A stretch of DNA of 64,000 nt from NCBI RefSeq assembly GCF_002900365.1, contig NZ_CP025979.1, positions 4,526,001 to 4,590,000 on the forward strand, given 5' to 3'. A program made the position numbers and the translations under genes. A model generated the notes under the pieces. The model made no database searches, was not told where the DNA came from, and saw only the letters and a list, made by a program, of their open reading frames with translations. This document shows positions 53,848 through 62,159 of this stretch, one piece after another; positions within the stretch are counted from its first letter, which is position 1, and every line of letters begins with the position of its first letter. The DNA is from Escherichia marmotae. Lineage in GTDB: Bacteria; Pseudomonadota; Gammaproteobacteria; Enterobacterales; Enterobacteriaceae.

Positions 53848-53859
53848 TCAGGAGGAACA

Positions 53860-54759
53860 ATGTCTCAGGTTCAGAGTGGCATTTTGCCAGAACATTGCCG
53901 CGCGGCGATTTGGATCGAAGCCAACGTAAAAGGGGAAGTTGATGCCCTGCGTGCGGCCAGTAAAAACTTTGCCGATAAACTGGCAACCTTTGAAGCAAAA
54001 TACCCGGACGCGCATCTTGGCGCGGTTGTCGCCTTTGGCAACAACACCTGGCGTGCTCTGAGCGGCGGCGTGGGAGCCGAAGAGCTAAAAGATTTTCCGG
54101 GTTACGGAAAAGGTCTTGCGCCGACGACCCAGTTCGATGTGTTAATCCACATTCTTTCTCTGCGTCACGACGTAAACTTCTCCGTGGCCCAGGCGGCGAT
54201 GGAAGCCTTTGGCGGCTGCATTGAGGTAAAAGAAGAGATCCACGGCTTCCGTTGGGTGGAAGAGCGTGACCTGAGCGGCTTTGTTGACGGCACGGAAAAT
54301 CCGGCGGGTGAAGAGACGCGTCGCGAAGTGGCGGTCATCAAAGACGGTGTGGATGCGGGCGGCAGCTATGTGTTTGTGCAGCGCTGGGAACACAATCTGA
54401 AGCAACTCAACCGTATGAGCGTTCACGATCAGGAAATGATGATCGGCCGTACTAAAGAAGCCAACGAAGAGATCGATGGCGATGAGCATCCGGAAACTTC
54501 TCACCTGACCCGTGTTGATCTGAAAGAAGATGGCAAAGGCCTGAAGATTGTTCGCCAGAGCCTGCCATATGGCACCGCCAGCGGCACGCACGGCCTGTAC
54601 TTCTGCGCTTACTGTGCACGTTTGCATAACATTGAGCAGCAGTTGCTGAGTATGTTTGGCGATACCGATGGCAAACGTGACGCAATGTTACGTTTTACCA
54701 AACCAGTCACTGGCGGCTATTACTTTGCACCGTCGCTGGACAAACTGATGGCGCTGTAA
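53860..54759 (+). CDS. yfeX: Dye-decolourising-type haem peroxidase YfeX
   Basis: A 299-residue cytoplasmic DyP-type peroxidase. The family motif GFVDGTENP carries the distal aspartate at 143; the haem-ligand histidine lies in SVHDQEMMIGRT or a neighbouring helix. E. coli YfeX oxidises porphyrinogens and has been proposed, with dispute, to release iron from haem. The start ATG 53860 follows AGGAGG. The upstream in-frame extension is not conserved. Confidence 0.96.
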   Translation: MSQVQSGILPEHCRAAIWIEANVKGEVDALRAASKNFADKLATFEAKYPDAHLGAVVAFGNNTWRALSGGVGAEELKDFPGYGKGLAPTTQFDVLIHILSLRHDVNFSVAQAAMEAFGGCIEVKEEIHGFRWVEERDLSGFVDGTENPAGEETRREVAVIKDGVDAGGSYVFVQRWEHNLKQLNRMSVHDQEMMIGRTKEANEEIDGDEHPETSHLTRVDLKEDGKGLKIVRQSLPYGTASGTHGLYFCAYCARLHNIEQQLLSMFGDTDGKRDAMLRFTKPVTGGYYFAPSLDKLMAL

Positions 54760-54786
54760 GTTTTACTCACGCACTTGTAGCGTCTT

Positions 54787-54884
54787 GCTGGATGCGGCGT
54801 AAATGCTTAATCCGGCGTGTAAGATCGTTCAAACTTAATAAATTGCAGTCAACCTGTAGGCCCGATAAGCGTAGCGCATCGGGC
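54787..54884. repeat. REP-like elements downstream of yfeX
   Basis: Two palindromes: GCTGGATGCGGCG to GCTTAATCCGGC (54787-54816) and GTAGGCCCGATAAGCG to GCATCGGGC (54857-54884). They fill the place where yfeW lies in K-12. No yfeW-like coding sequence is visible here on either strand. Confidence 0.65.
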
Positions 54885-54906
54885 TGTTTTGTCTCTAAGC
54901 TACTGC

Positions 54907-55021
54907 TTAGTCCAGATTGACGTTATGGCAGCCAAAGAGCGTGGTGTAAACAGCACGGCACAACTGAGCGGATCACTGCTCAGGTGTATGAACAGCCAGG
55001 AGATGTCTTCAAATTTGTCAT
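54907..55021 (-). pseudogene. murP: Relic of the MurNAc PTS permease gene murP
   Basis: Immediately after the murQ stop on the minus strand an ATG (55021) is followed by a fragment that reads, in one frame, FEDISWLFIHLSSDPLSCAVL (split here as FEDISWLFIH + LSSDPLSCAVL; 55013-54951). In the next frame it reads YTTLFGCHNVNLD and a stop (54949-54907). From memory these match an internal MurP segment (SWLFMHLNSNPFGCAVL) and the extreme MurP C-terminus (TTLFGCRNVNLD). So at least two deletions removed about 440 of some 474 codons and left a frameshift. The position, directly behind murQ, is where intact murP lies in K-12. Confidence 0.8.
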
Positions 55022-55024
55022 GGG

Positions 55025-55921
55025 TTATTCCCTGTCTAAAACCTGACGAATAAAGCCATTGTATTGATCCAGTTGTTTTTTCGCTTCTGCGGCATCGAGA
55101 TTTTTCAGCACCATCACAATGGCCGTTTTGCAGTGACGGTCGCAGGCAATCAATGCCGCTTCCGCTTGTTCCTCGCTACATCCGGTCGCGTTTTTGACGA
55201 TATTGACCTGGCGCACATGCAATTTTTCGTTGGTGGCGACCACATCGACCATCAGGTTGCCAAACACTTTGCCTGACTTAATCATCAGCCCGGTGGAGAG
55301 CATGTTGAGCACCAGTTTCTGCGCCGTACCTGCTTTCATCCGCGAAGAACCGGTAACCACTTCAGCCCCGACGACTGGCGTAATAGCAAACTCTGCGGTG
55401 GTGGAAACCGCGCTTCCCGGATTACAGGAAATACCGACCGTACGGCAACCCAACTGGCGCGCGTATTCCAACCCGGCAATCACATATGGCGTGCGTCCAC
55501 TGGCGGCAATACCAACCACCACATCCTGCGCCGTTAAAGTAATATTTTTCAGATCGTTGATGCCGCCTTCCCGGCTGTCTTCCGCGCCTTCCACCGCGTG
55601 CTGGATGGCATATTCGCCGCCAGCAATCAAACCAACGACCAGACCTGGCTTCACGCCGTAAGTGGGGGGGCACTCGCTGGCATCGAGAATACCCAGACGA
55701 CCGGAAGTTCCCGCGCCGAGATAAATCAGACGACCGCCGCCGCTCACCTGGGTGTGGATAACATCAATCGCCGCTGCGATATCCGGTAGTACGCGCTCAA
55801 CGGCGAGCGGTACGGTTTTATCTTCTTCGTTAATGATCCGACACATTTCCAGCGTCGATACGCGGTCAATTTCAGCAGAGGCATTGTTGGAGCCTTCAGT
55901 AATCATCTTTTCAAGTTGCAT
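55025..55921 (-). CDS. murQ: N-acetylmuramic acid 6-phosphate etherase MurQ
   Basis: A 298-residue SIS-domain etherase splitting MurNAc-6-phosphate to GlcNAc-6-phosphate and lactate, in cell-wall recycling. Visible are YLGAGTSGRLGILDASECPP near 67-86 and the second conserved block SSRMKAGTAQKLVLNMLST. It is intact and full length. I chose ATG 55921 (MQLEKM) over one two codons earlier. In K-12 murQ is flanked by the repressor gene murR and the transporter gene murP; here murR is absent and murP is a relic. Confidence 0.96.
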   Translation of the reverse strand: MQLEKMITEGSNNASAEIDRVSTLEMCRIINEEDKTVPLAVERVLPDIAAAIDVIHTQVSGGGRLIYLGAGTSGRLGILDASECPPTYGVKPGLVVGLIAGGEYAIQHAVEGAEDSREGGINDLKNITLTAQDVVVGIAASGRTPYVIAGLEYARQLGCRTVGISCNPGSAVSTTAEFAITPVVGAEVVTGSSRMKAGTAQKLVLNMLSTGLMIKSGKVFGNLMVDVVATNEKLHVRQVNIVKNATGCSEEQAEAALIACDRHCKTAIVMVLKNLDAAEAKKQLDQYNGFIRQVLDRE

Positions 55922-56150
55922 AGGCAATCACCTTAAATATTTGTCTTCAAATAATTTCATCTGGCGTGAATCATATCTCCCTGCCTGATTATGTACAGCA
56001 GTGAATTCGCGCAATGGCTGAGTTGTGGTTATGGGTGATTTTACTTAAGATTTCCCTGAATTTAGATCCACTCCTCAGCATTGAACTGTCATTCAGGTAT
56101 GGTAGGGACAATAGGGCGTAATGCTCTGTATTCAAAAGGAGAAACTTGAA

Positions 56151-56942
56151 ATGGGTAAACTCACGGGCAAGACAGCACTGATTACGGGCGCATCGCAAGG
56201 TATTGGCGAAGGTATTGCCAGAACCTTTGCGCGTCATGGCGCAAACCTAATCTTGCTGGATATCTCCCCTGAGATTGAAAAGCTGGCAGACGAGCTGTGT
56301 GGTCGCGGTCATCGTTGTACGGCGGTAATTGCCGATGTACGCGACCCGGCGTCGGTTACGGCAGCGATCAAGCGCGCGAAGGAAAAAGAAGGGCGCATTG
56401 ATATTCTGGTGAATAACGCAGGTGTTTGCCGTCTGGGTAGTTTTCTGGAAATGAGCGATGACGATCGCGATTTCCATATTGATATCAATATCAAAGGCGT
56501 GTGGAACGTCACGAAGGCAGTCCTACCGGAGATGATTGCCCGCAAAGATGGTCGCATTGTGATGATGTCTTCGGTCACTGGCGATATGGTGGCCGATCCG
56601 GGCGAAACGGCGTATGCCTTGTCGAAAGCGGCGATTGTTGGCCTGACCAAATCGCTGGCAGTGGAGTATGCTCAGTCGGGGATTCGCGTTAACGCAATCT
56701 GCCCTAGTTACGTGCGCACGCCAATGGCGGAAAACATCGCTCGCCAGTCGAATCCGCAAGATCCGGAATCAGTACTGACTGAAATGGCGAAAGCAATTCC
56801 GCTGCGTCGCCTCGCTGATCCGCTGGAAGTAGGCGAGCTGGCAGCCTTCCTGGCGTCGGATGAATCCAGCTATTTAACGGGTACACAGAATGTGATCGAT
56901 GGCGGCAGCACACTGCCAGAGACGGTCAGCGTCGGCATCTGA
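56151..56942 (+). CDS. ucpA: Short-chain dehydrogenase UcpA
   Basis: A 263-residue SDR-family oxidoreductase. It has the cofactor motif TGASQGIG at 13-20, NNAG near 90, and the catalytic YALSK (YxxxK) near 158. Its substrate is not established; E. coli UcpA has been linked to furan tolerance. The start ATG 56151 follows AAGGAGAAACTTGAA. It is upstream of cysP on the same strand but separated by a terminator. Confidence 0.94.
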   Translation: MGKLTGKTALITGASQGIGEGIARTFARHGANLILLDISPEIEKLADELCGRGHRCTAVIADVRDPASVTAAIKRAKEKEGRIDILVNNAGVCRLGSFLEMSDDDRDFHIDINIKGVWNVTKAVLPEMIARKDGRIVMMSSVTGDMVADPGETAYALSKAAIVGLTKSLAVEYAQSGIRVNAICPSYVRTPMAENIARQSNPQDPESVLTEMAKAIPLRRLADPLEVGELAAFLASDESSYLTGTQNVIDGGSTLPETVSVGI

Positions 56943-56954
56943 TTCACCTCTGTT

Positions 56955-56980
56955 TCCTCCCTGCATCAGTGGGGAGGATT
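56955..56980 (+). terminator. Terminator after ucpA
   Basis: A 7-bp stem TCCTCCC / GGGAGGA with a 10-nt loop, 12 bp after the ucpA stop, followed by TTTCGCC. It separates ucpA from cysP. Confidence 0.6.
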
Positions 56981-56984
56981 TCGC

Positions 56985-57099
56985 CTTATTCTCTTTTTAA
57001 CTTCCAAATCACCAAACGGTATATAAAACCGTTACTCCTTTCACGCCCGTTATAAATATGATGGCTATTAGAAAGTCATTAAATATATAAGGGTGCGCA
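56985..57099 (+). promoter_or_regulatory. cysP promoter region (CysB target by family knowledge)
   Basis: An AT-rich 115-bp stretch between the ucpA terminator and the cysP ATG, containing several TATA-rich segments near 57015-57055 and TTAAATATATAAGGG just before the start. The cysP promoter is CysB-activated in E. coli. I cannot assign the individual CysB sites by eye. Confidence 0.45.
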
Positions 57100-58116
57100 A
57101 TGGCCGTTAACTTACTGAAAAAGAACTCTCTCGCGCTGGTCGCTTCTCTGCTGCTGGCTGGCCACGTGCAGGCAACGGAACTGCTGAACAGTTCTTATGA
57201 CGTCTCCCGCGAGCTGTTTGCTGCCCTGAATCCGCCGTTTGAGCAACAATGGGCAAAAGATAACGGCGGTGACAAACTGACGATAAAACAATCTCATGCC
57301 GGGTCATCAAAACAGGCGCTGGCGATTTTGCAGGGCTTAAAAGCCGATGTTGTAACTTATAACCAGGTGACCGACGTGCAGATCCTGCACGACAAAGGCA
57401 AGCTGATCCCGGCGGACTGGCAGTCGCGCCTGCCGAATAACAGCTCGCCGTTCTACTCCACGATGGGTTTCCTGGTGCGTAAGGGCAACCCGAAGAATAT
57501 CCACGACTGGAACGATCTGGTGCGTTCCGACGTGAAGCTGATTTTCCCGAATCCGAAAACCTCCGGTAACGCGCGTTATACCTACTTAGCAGCGTGGGGC
57601 GCAGCCGATAAAGCGGACGGCGGCGATAAAGCCAAAACCGAACAGTTTATGACCCAGTTCCTGAAAAACGTTGAAGTCTTCGATACCGGCGGTCGTGGCG
57701 CGACCACAACCTTTGCCGAGCGTGGCCTGGGCGACGTGCTGATAAGTTTTGAGTCGGAAGTGAACAACATCCGCAAACAGTATGAAGCGCAGGGTTTTGA
57801 AGTGGTGATTCCGAAAACCAATATTCTGGCGGAATTCCCGGTGGCATGGGTGGATAAAAACGTGCAGGCCAACGGTACGGAAAAAGCCGCAAAAGCTTAT
57901 CTGAACTGGCTCTACAGCCCGCAGGCGCAAACCATCATCACCGACTATTACTACCGCGTGAATAACCCGGAAGTCATGGACAAGCTGAAAGATAAATTCC
58001 CGCAGACCGAACTGTTCCGCGTGGAAGATAAGTTTGGCTCCTGGCCAGAAGTGATGAAAACCCACTTTACCAGCGGCGGTGAGTTAGACAAGCTGTTGGC
58101 TGCGGGGCGTAACTGA
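57100..58116 (+). CDS. cysP: Thiosulfate/sulfate-binding protein CysP
   Basis: A 338-residue periplasmic solute-binding protein with signal peptide ending VQA near residue 25. Family blocks are LLNSSYDVSRELFAALNPPF and NPKTSGNARYTYLAAWG. It delivers thiosulfate and sulfate to CysTWA. The stop overlaps the cysT start by one base. Confidence 0.97.
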   Translation: MAVNLLKKNSLALVASLLLAGHVQATELLNSSYDVSRELFAALNPPFEQQWAKDNGGDKLTIKQSHAGSSKQALAILQGLKADVVTYNQVTDVQILHDKGKLIPADWQSRLPNNSSPFYSTMGFLVRKGNPKNIHDWNDLVRSDVKLIFPNPKTSGNARYTYLAAWGAADKADGGDKAKTEQFMTQFLKNVEVFDTGGRGATTTFAERGLGDVLISFESEVNNIRKQYEAQGFEVVIPKTNILAEFPVAWVDKNVQANGTEKAAKAYLNWLYSPQAQTIITDYYYRVNNPEVMDKLKDKFPQTELFRVEDKFGSWPEVMKTHFTSGGELDKLLAAGRN

Positions 58117-58949
58117 TGTTTGCAGTTTCTTCAAGACGCGTGCTGCCGGGCTTTACCTTAAGCCTTGGCACCAGTCTGTTGTTTGTGTGCCTGATATTGT
58201 TACTGCCGCTTTCCGCGCTGGTGATGCAGCTTTCTGAGATGAGCTGGGCGCAGTACTGGGAGGTGATCACCAATCCGCAGGTGGTCGCGGCCTACAAAGT
58301 GACGCTGCTGTCAGCGTTTGTGGCATCGATTTTTAACGGCGTTTTCGGTCTGTTAATGGCGTGGATCTTAACCCGCTATCGCTTTCCGGGGCGCACGCTG
58401 CTTGATGCGCTGATGGATTTACCCTTCGCGCTACCGACAGCGGTCGCGGGTTTAACCCTGGCGTCGCTCTTTTCCGTGAACGGTTTTTACGGCGAATGGC
58501 TGGCGAAGTTTGATATCAAAGTGACCTATACCTGGCTGGGGATCGCGGTGGCTATGGCCTTTACCAGCATTCCGTTTGTGGTGCGAACCGTGCAGCCGGT
58601 ACTGGAAGAATTAGGGCCGGAATACGAAGAAGCGGCAGAAACGCTCGGCGCAACACGTTTACAGAGTTTCCGCAAAGTGGTGCTGCCGGAGCTTTCTCCG
58701 GCGCTGGTGGCGGGCGTGGCGCTGTCGTTTACCCGTAGTCTTGGTGAGTTTGGCGCGGTGATATTTATCGCCGGGAACATCGCCTGGAAGACGGAAGTAA
58801 CGTCGCTGATGATTTTTGTTCGCTTACAGGAATTTGATTACCCGGCGGCGAGCGCGATTGCTTCGGTGATCCTCGCAGCATCGCTGTTGCTGCTGTTTTC
58901 TATTAACACTCTGCAAAGTCGCTTCGGTCGGCGTGTGGTAGGTCATTAA
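58116..58949 (+). CDS. cysT: Sulfate/thiosulfate ABC permease CysT (CysU)
   Basis: A 277-residue inner-membrane permease with six hydrophobic segments and the EAA loop EAAETLGATRLQSFRKVVLP near 171-190 that contacts CysA. It pairs with CysW. The start overlaps cysP by one base and the stop overlaps cysW by one base. Confidence 0.97.
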   Translation: MFAVSSRRVLPGFTLSLGTSLLFVCLILLLPLSALVMQLSEMSWAQYWEVITNPQVVAAYKVTLLSAFVASIFNGVFGLLMAWILTRYRFPGRTLLDALMDLPFALPTAVAGLTLASLFSVNGFYGEWLAKFDIKVTYTWLGIAVAMAFTSIPFVVRTVQPVLEELGPEYEEAAETLGATRLQSFRKVVLPELSPALVAGVALSFTRSLGEFGAVIFIAGNIAWKTEVTSLMIFVRLQEFDYPAASAIASVILAASLLLLFSINTLQSRFGRRVVGH

Positions 58950-59824
58950 TGGCGGAAGTTACACAGTTGAAGCGTTATGATGCGCGCCCGATTAACTGGG
59001 GCAAATGGTTTTTGATTGGCACCGGGATGCTGGTGTCGGCGTTCATCCTGCTGGTGCCGATGATTTACATCTTTGTGCAGGCATTCAGCAAGGGGATCAT
59101 ACCGGTATTACAGAACCTGGCAGATCCGGACATGCTGCACGCCATCTGGCTGACGGTGATGATTGCGCTGATTGCTGTGCCGGTGAACCTGGTGTTCGGC
59201 ATCCTGTTGGCCTGGCTGGTGACGCGTTTTGATTTTCCGGGGCGTCAGTTGCTGCTGACGCTGCTGGATATTCCGTTTGCGGTGTCGCCGGTAGTCGCCG
59301 GTCTGGTGTATCTGCTGTTCTACGGCTCCAACGGCCCGCTGGGCGGCTGGCTTGACGAACATAATCTGCAAATTATGTTCTCCTGGCCGGGAATGGTGCT
59401 GGTGACTATCTTCGTGACGTGTCCGTTTGTGGTGCGTGAACTGGTGCCGGTGATGTTAAGTCAGGGCAGCCAGGAAGACGAAGCGGCGATTTTGCTTGGC
59501 GCGTCTGGCTGGCAGATGTTTCGCCGCGTTACGTTGCCGAACATCCGCTGGGCGCTGCTGTATGGTGTGGTGCTGACTAACGCCCGCGCGATTGGCGAGT
59601 TTGGTGCGGTATCGGTGGTTTCCGGCTCGATTCGCGGCGAAACCCTGTCGCTGCCATTACAGATTGAATTGCTGGAGCAGGACTACAATACCGTCGGCTC
59701 CTTTACCGCCGCCGCGCTGTTGACGCTGATGGCGATTATCACCCTGTTTTTAAAGAGTATGTTGCAGTGGCGTCTGGAGAATCAGGAAAAACGCGCGCAG
59801 CAGGAGGTACATCATGAGCATTGA
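58949..59824 (+). CDS. cysW: Sulfate/thiosulfate ABC permease CysW
   Basis: A 291-residue permease homologous to CysT, with six spans and an EAA loop (EAAILLGASGWQMFRRVTLP near 177-196). Its last 11 bases overlap cysA. Confidence 0.97.
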   Translation: MAEVTQLKRYDARPINWGKWFLIGTGMLVSAFILLVPMIYIFVQAFSKGIIPVLQNLADPDMLHAIWLTVMIALIAVPVNLVFGILLAWLVTRFDFPGRQLLLTLLDIPFAVSPVVAGLVYLLFYGSNGPLGGWLDEHNLQIMFSWPGMVLVTIFVTCPFVVRELVPVMLSQGSQEDEAAILLGASGWQMFRRVTLPNIRWALLYGVVLTNARAIGEFGAVSVVSGSIRGETLSLPLQIELLEQDYNTVGSFTAAALLTLMAIITLFLKSMLQWRLENQEKRAQQEVHHEH

Positions 59825-60911
59825 GATTGCCAGGATTAAGAAGTCATTTGGTCGCACCCAGGTGTTGAACGATATCTCACTGGATATTCCTTCTGGTCAG
59901 ATGGTCGCGTTACTGGGGCCGTCCGGCTCCGGGAAAACCACGCTGCTGAGGATTATCGCCGGGCTGGAGCATCAAACCAGCGGGCATATTCGCTTTCACG
60001 GCACCGACGTCAGCCGCCTGCACGCGCGCGATCGTAAAGTGGGATTTGTGTTCCAGCATTACGCGCTGTTCCGCCATATGACGGTGTTCGACAACATCGC
60101 CTTTGGCCTGACGGTGCTGCCGCGTCGAGAGCGCCCAAATGCGGCGGCGATCAAAGCGAAAGTCACCCAGTTACTGGAGATGGTGCAGCTTGCTCATCTG
60201 GCAGATCGTTATCCGGCGCAGCTTTCTGGTGGTCAGAAACAGCGTGTGGCGCTGGCGCGTGCGCTTGCCGTGGAACCGCAAATTCTGTTGCTTGATGAAC
60301 CGTTTGGCGCGCTGGATGCGCAGGTGCGTAAAGAACTGCGTCGCTGGCTGCGTCAGCTTCACGAAGAGTTGAAATTTACCAGTGTGTTCGTCACTCACGA
60401 TCAGGAAGAGGCGACTGAAGTTGCCGATCGTGTGGTCGTGATGAGCCAGGGCAATATCGAGCAGGCGGATGCGCCGGATCAGGTCTGGCGTGAACCGGCG
60501 ACCCGCTTTGTGCTCGAATTTATGGGCGAAGTGAACCGCTTACAGGGAATTATTCGCGGCGGGCAGTTCCACGTTGGCGCGCATCGCTGGCCGCTGGGGT
60601 ATACGCCTGCATATCAGGGGCCGGTGGATCTCTTCCTGCGTCCGTGGGAAGTGGATATCAGTCGCCGCACCAGCCTCGATTCGCCGTTGCCGGTACAGGT
60701 ACTGGAAGCCAGTCCGAAAGGACACTACACCCAATTAGTCGTACAACCGCTGGGGTGGTACAACGAACCGCTGACAGTTGTGATGCATGGCGATGACGCC
60801 CCGCAACGCGGTGAGCGTTTATTCGTTGGCCTGCAACATGCGCGCTTGTATAACGGCGATCAGCGTATTGAAACCCGCGATGAGGAGCTTGCTCTCGCAC
60901 AAAGCGCCTGA
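59814..60911 (+). CDS. cysA: Sulfate/thiosulfate ABC transporter ATPase CysA
   Basis: A 365-residue ABC ATPase. Walker A is GPSGSGKTT at 35-43, the signature LSGGQKQR lies near 135, Walker B is ILLLDEPFGALD near 155, and the H-loop is VFVTHDQEEA. A C-terminal TOBE-type regulatory domain follows from about 240. It powers import through CysTW. A terminator lies 21 bp after the stop. Confidence 0.98.
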   Translation: MSIEIARIKKSFGRTQVLNDISLDIPSGQMVALLGPSGSGKTTLLRIIAGLEHQTSGHIRFHGTDVSRLHARDRKVGFVFQHYALFRHMTVFDNIAFGLTVLPRRERPNAAAIKAKVTQLLEMVQLAHLADRYPAQLSGGQKQRVALARALAVEPQILLLDEPFGALDAQVRKELRRWLRQLHEELKFTSVFVTHDQEEATEVADRVVVMSQGNIEQADAPDQVWREPATRFVLEFMGEVNRLQGIIRGGQFHVGAHRWPLGYTPAYQGPVDLFLRPWEVDISRRTSLDSPLPVQVLEASPKGHYTQLVVQPLGWYNEPLTVVMHGDDAPQRGERLFVGLQHARLYNGDQRIETRDEELALAQSA

Positions 60912-60932
60912 TAGGTTGAGTAAATGTTAAAC

Positions 60933-60965
60933 GCCCGGAGGCGCATCCCGCGATCCGGGCTTTTT
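60933..60965 (+). terminator. Rho-independent terminator after cysA
   Basis: A 7-bp stem GCCCGGA / TCCGGGC with a long loop is followed directly by five T residues. It would limit read-through from cysPTWA into cysM. Confidence 0.75.
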
Positions 60966-60984
60966 AATGGCAAGGTTTGTAACC

Positions 60985-61021
60985 TGTAGGCCTGATAAGA
61001 CGCGTAAGCGTCGCATCAGGC
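60985..61021. repeat. REP element between cysA and cysM
   Basis: A palindrome GTAGGCCTGATAAGACGCG to GCGTCGCATCAGGC, 24 bp before the cysM start. Together with the cysA terminator it may separate cysM from the transport genes. Confidence 0.8.
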
Positions 61022-61044
61022 AACACCACGTATGGACAGAGATC

Positions 61045-61956
61045 GTGAGTACATTAGAACAAACAATTGGCAATACGCCTCTGGTGAAGTTGCAGCGAAT
61101 GGGGCCGGATAACGGCAGTGAAGTGTGGTTAAAACTGGAAGGGAATAACCCTGCGGGTTCGGTGAAAGACCGCGCTGCATTATCAATGATTGTCGAGGCG
61201 GAAAAGCGTGGGGAAATTAAACCCGGTGATGTGTTAATCGAAGCCACCAGTGGTAACACAGGCATTGCGCTGGCAATGATCGCCGCGCTAAAAGGCTATC
61301 GCATGAAATTGCTGATGCCCGACAACATGAGTCAGGAACGTCGCGCGGCGATGCGTGCCTACGGTGCGGAACTGATTCTTGTCACTAAAGAGCAGGGCAT
61401 GGAAGGCGCACGCGATCTGGCGCTGGAGATGGCGAATCGTGGTGAAGGCAAGCTGCTCGACCAGTTCAATAACCCCGATAATCCTTATGCGCATTACACC
61501 ACCACCGGGCCGGAAATCTGGCAGCAAACCGGCGGTCGCATTACGCATTTTGTCTCCAGCATGGGGACGACTGGCACCATCACCGGCGTGTCACGGTTTA
61601 TGCGCGAACAATCCAAACCGGTAACGATTGTTGGCCTGCAGCCGGAAGAGGGTAGCAGCATTCCGGGGATTCGCCGCTGGCCAGCGGAATATCTGCCGGG
61701 CATCTTTAACGCTTCTCTGGTGGACGAGGTACTGGATATTCACCAGCGCGACGCGGAAAACACCATGCGCGAACTGGCCGTGCGGGAAGGGATTTTCTGC
61801 GGCGTCAGCTCCGGCGGCGCGGTTGCCGGTGCGATACGCGTGGCAAAAGCCAACCCTGGCGCAGTGGTGGTAGCGATCATCTGCGATCGTGGCGATCGCT
61901 ACCTTTCCACCGGGGTGTTTGGCGAAGAACACTTTAGCCAGGGGGCGGGGATTTAA
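61045..61956 (+). CDS. cysM: Cysteine synthase B CysM
   Basis: A 303-residue PLP-dependent O-acetylserine sulfhydrylase that also accepts thiosulfate to give S-sulfocysteine. The PLP lysine is K41 in NNPAGSVKDRAA, the substrate loop is EATSGNTGIALA near 70, and the phosphate-binding block is SSMGTTGTITGV near 173. The start is GTG 61045 (MSTLEQ); the longer open frame would run through the REP element. This is the thiosulfate-linked end of the cys operon. Confidence 0.97.
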   Translation: MSTLEQTIGNTPLVKLQRMGPDNGSEVWLKLEGNNPAGSVKDRAALSMIVEAEKRGEIKPGDVLIEATSGNTGIALAMIAALKGYRMKLLMPDNMSQERRAAMRAYGAELILVTKEQGMEGARDLALEMANRGEGKLLDQFNNPDNPYAHYTTTGPEIWQQTGGRITHFVSSMGTTGTITGVSRFMREQSKPVTIVGLQPEEGSSIPGIRRWPAEYLPGIFNASLVDEVLDIHQRDAENTMRELAVREGIFCGVSSGGAVAGAIRVAKANPGAVVVAIICDRGDRYLSTGVFGEEHFSQGAGI

Positions 61957-61995
61957 GGATTAATAGCATTGGAGGCTGATGACAAACGCAAAACA

Positions 61996-62093
<98 letters not shown>

Positions 62094-62123
62094 TAAACAA
62101 AGTGCACTTTGTCAATAATCTGA

Positions 62124-62151
62124 TTTGTCGGCAGTTGTTGCTGCCGACAAA
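62124..62151. terminator. Bidirectional terminator between cysM and yfeS
   Basis: A perfect 11-bp stem TTTGTCGGCAG / CTGCCGACAAA with a 6-nt loop lies 9 bp from the yfeS stop, with A/T-rich feet on both sides. Confidence 0.7.
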
Positions 62152-62159
62152 TGCAGTTT

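Noticed and set aside
56013..56123. 36-codon open frame between murQ and ucpA as a murR remnant
   Set aside because: A few residues resemble the MurR N-terminus but the match is too short and no second segment supports it.
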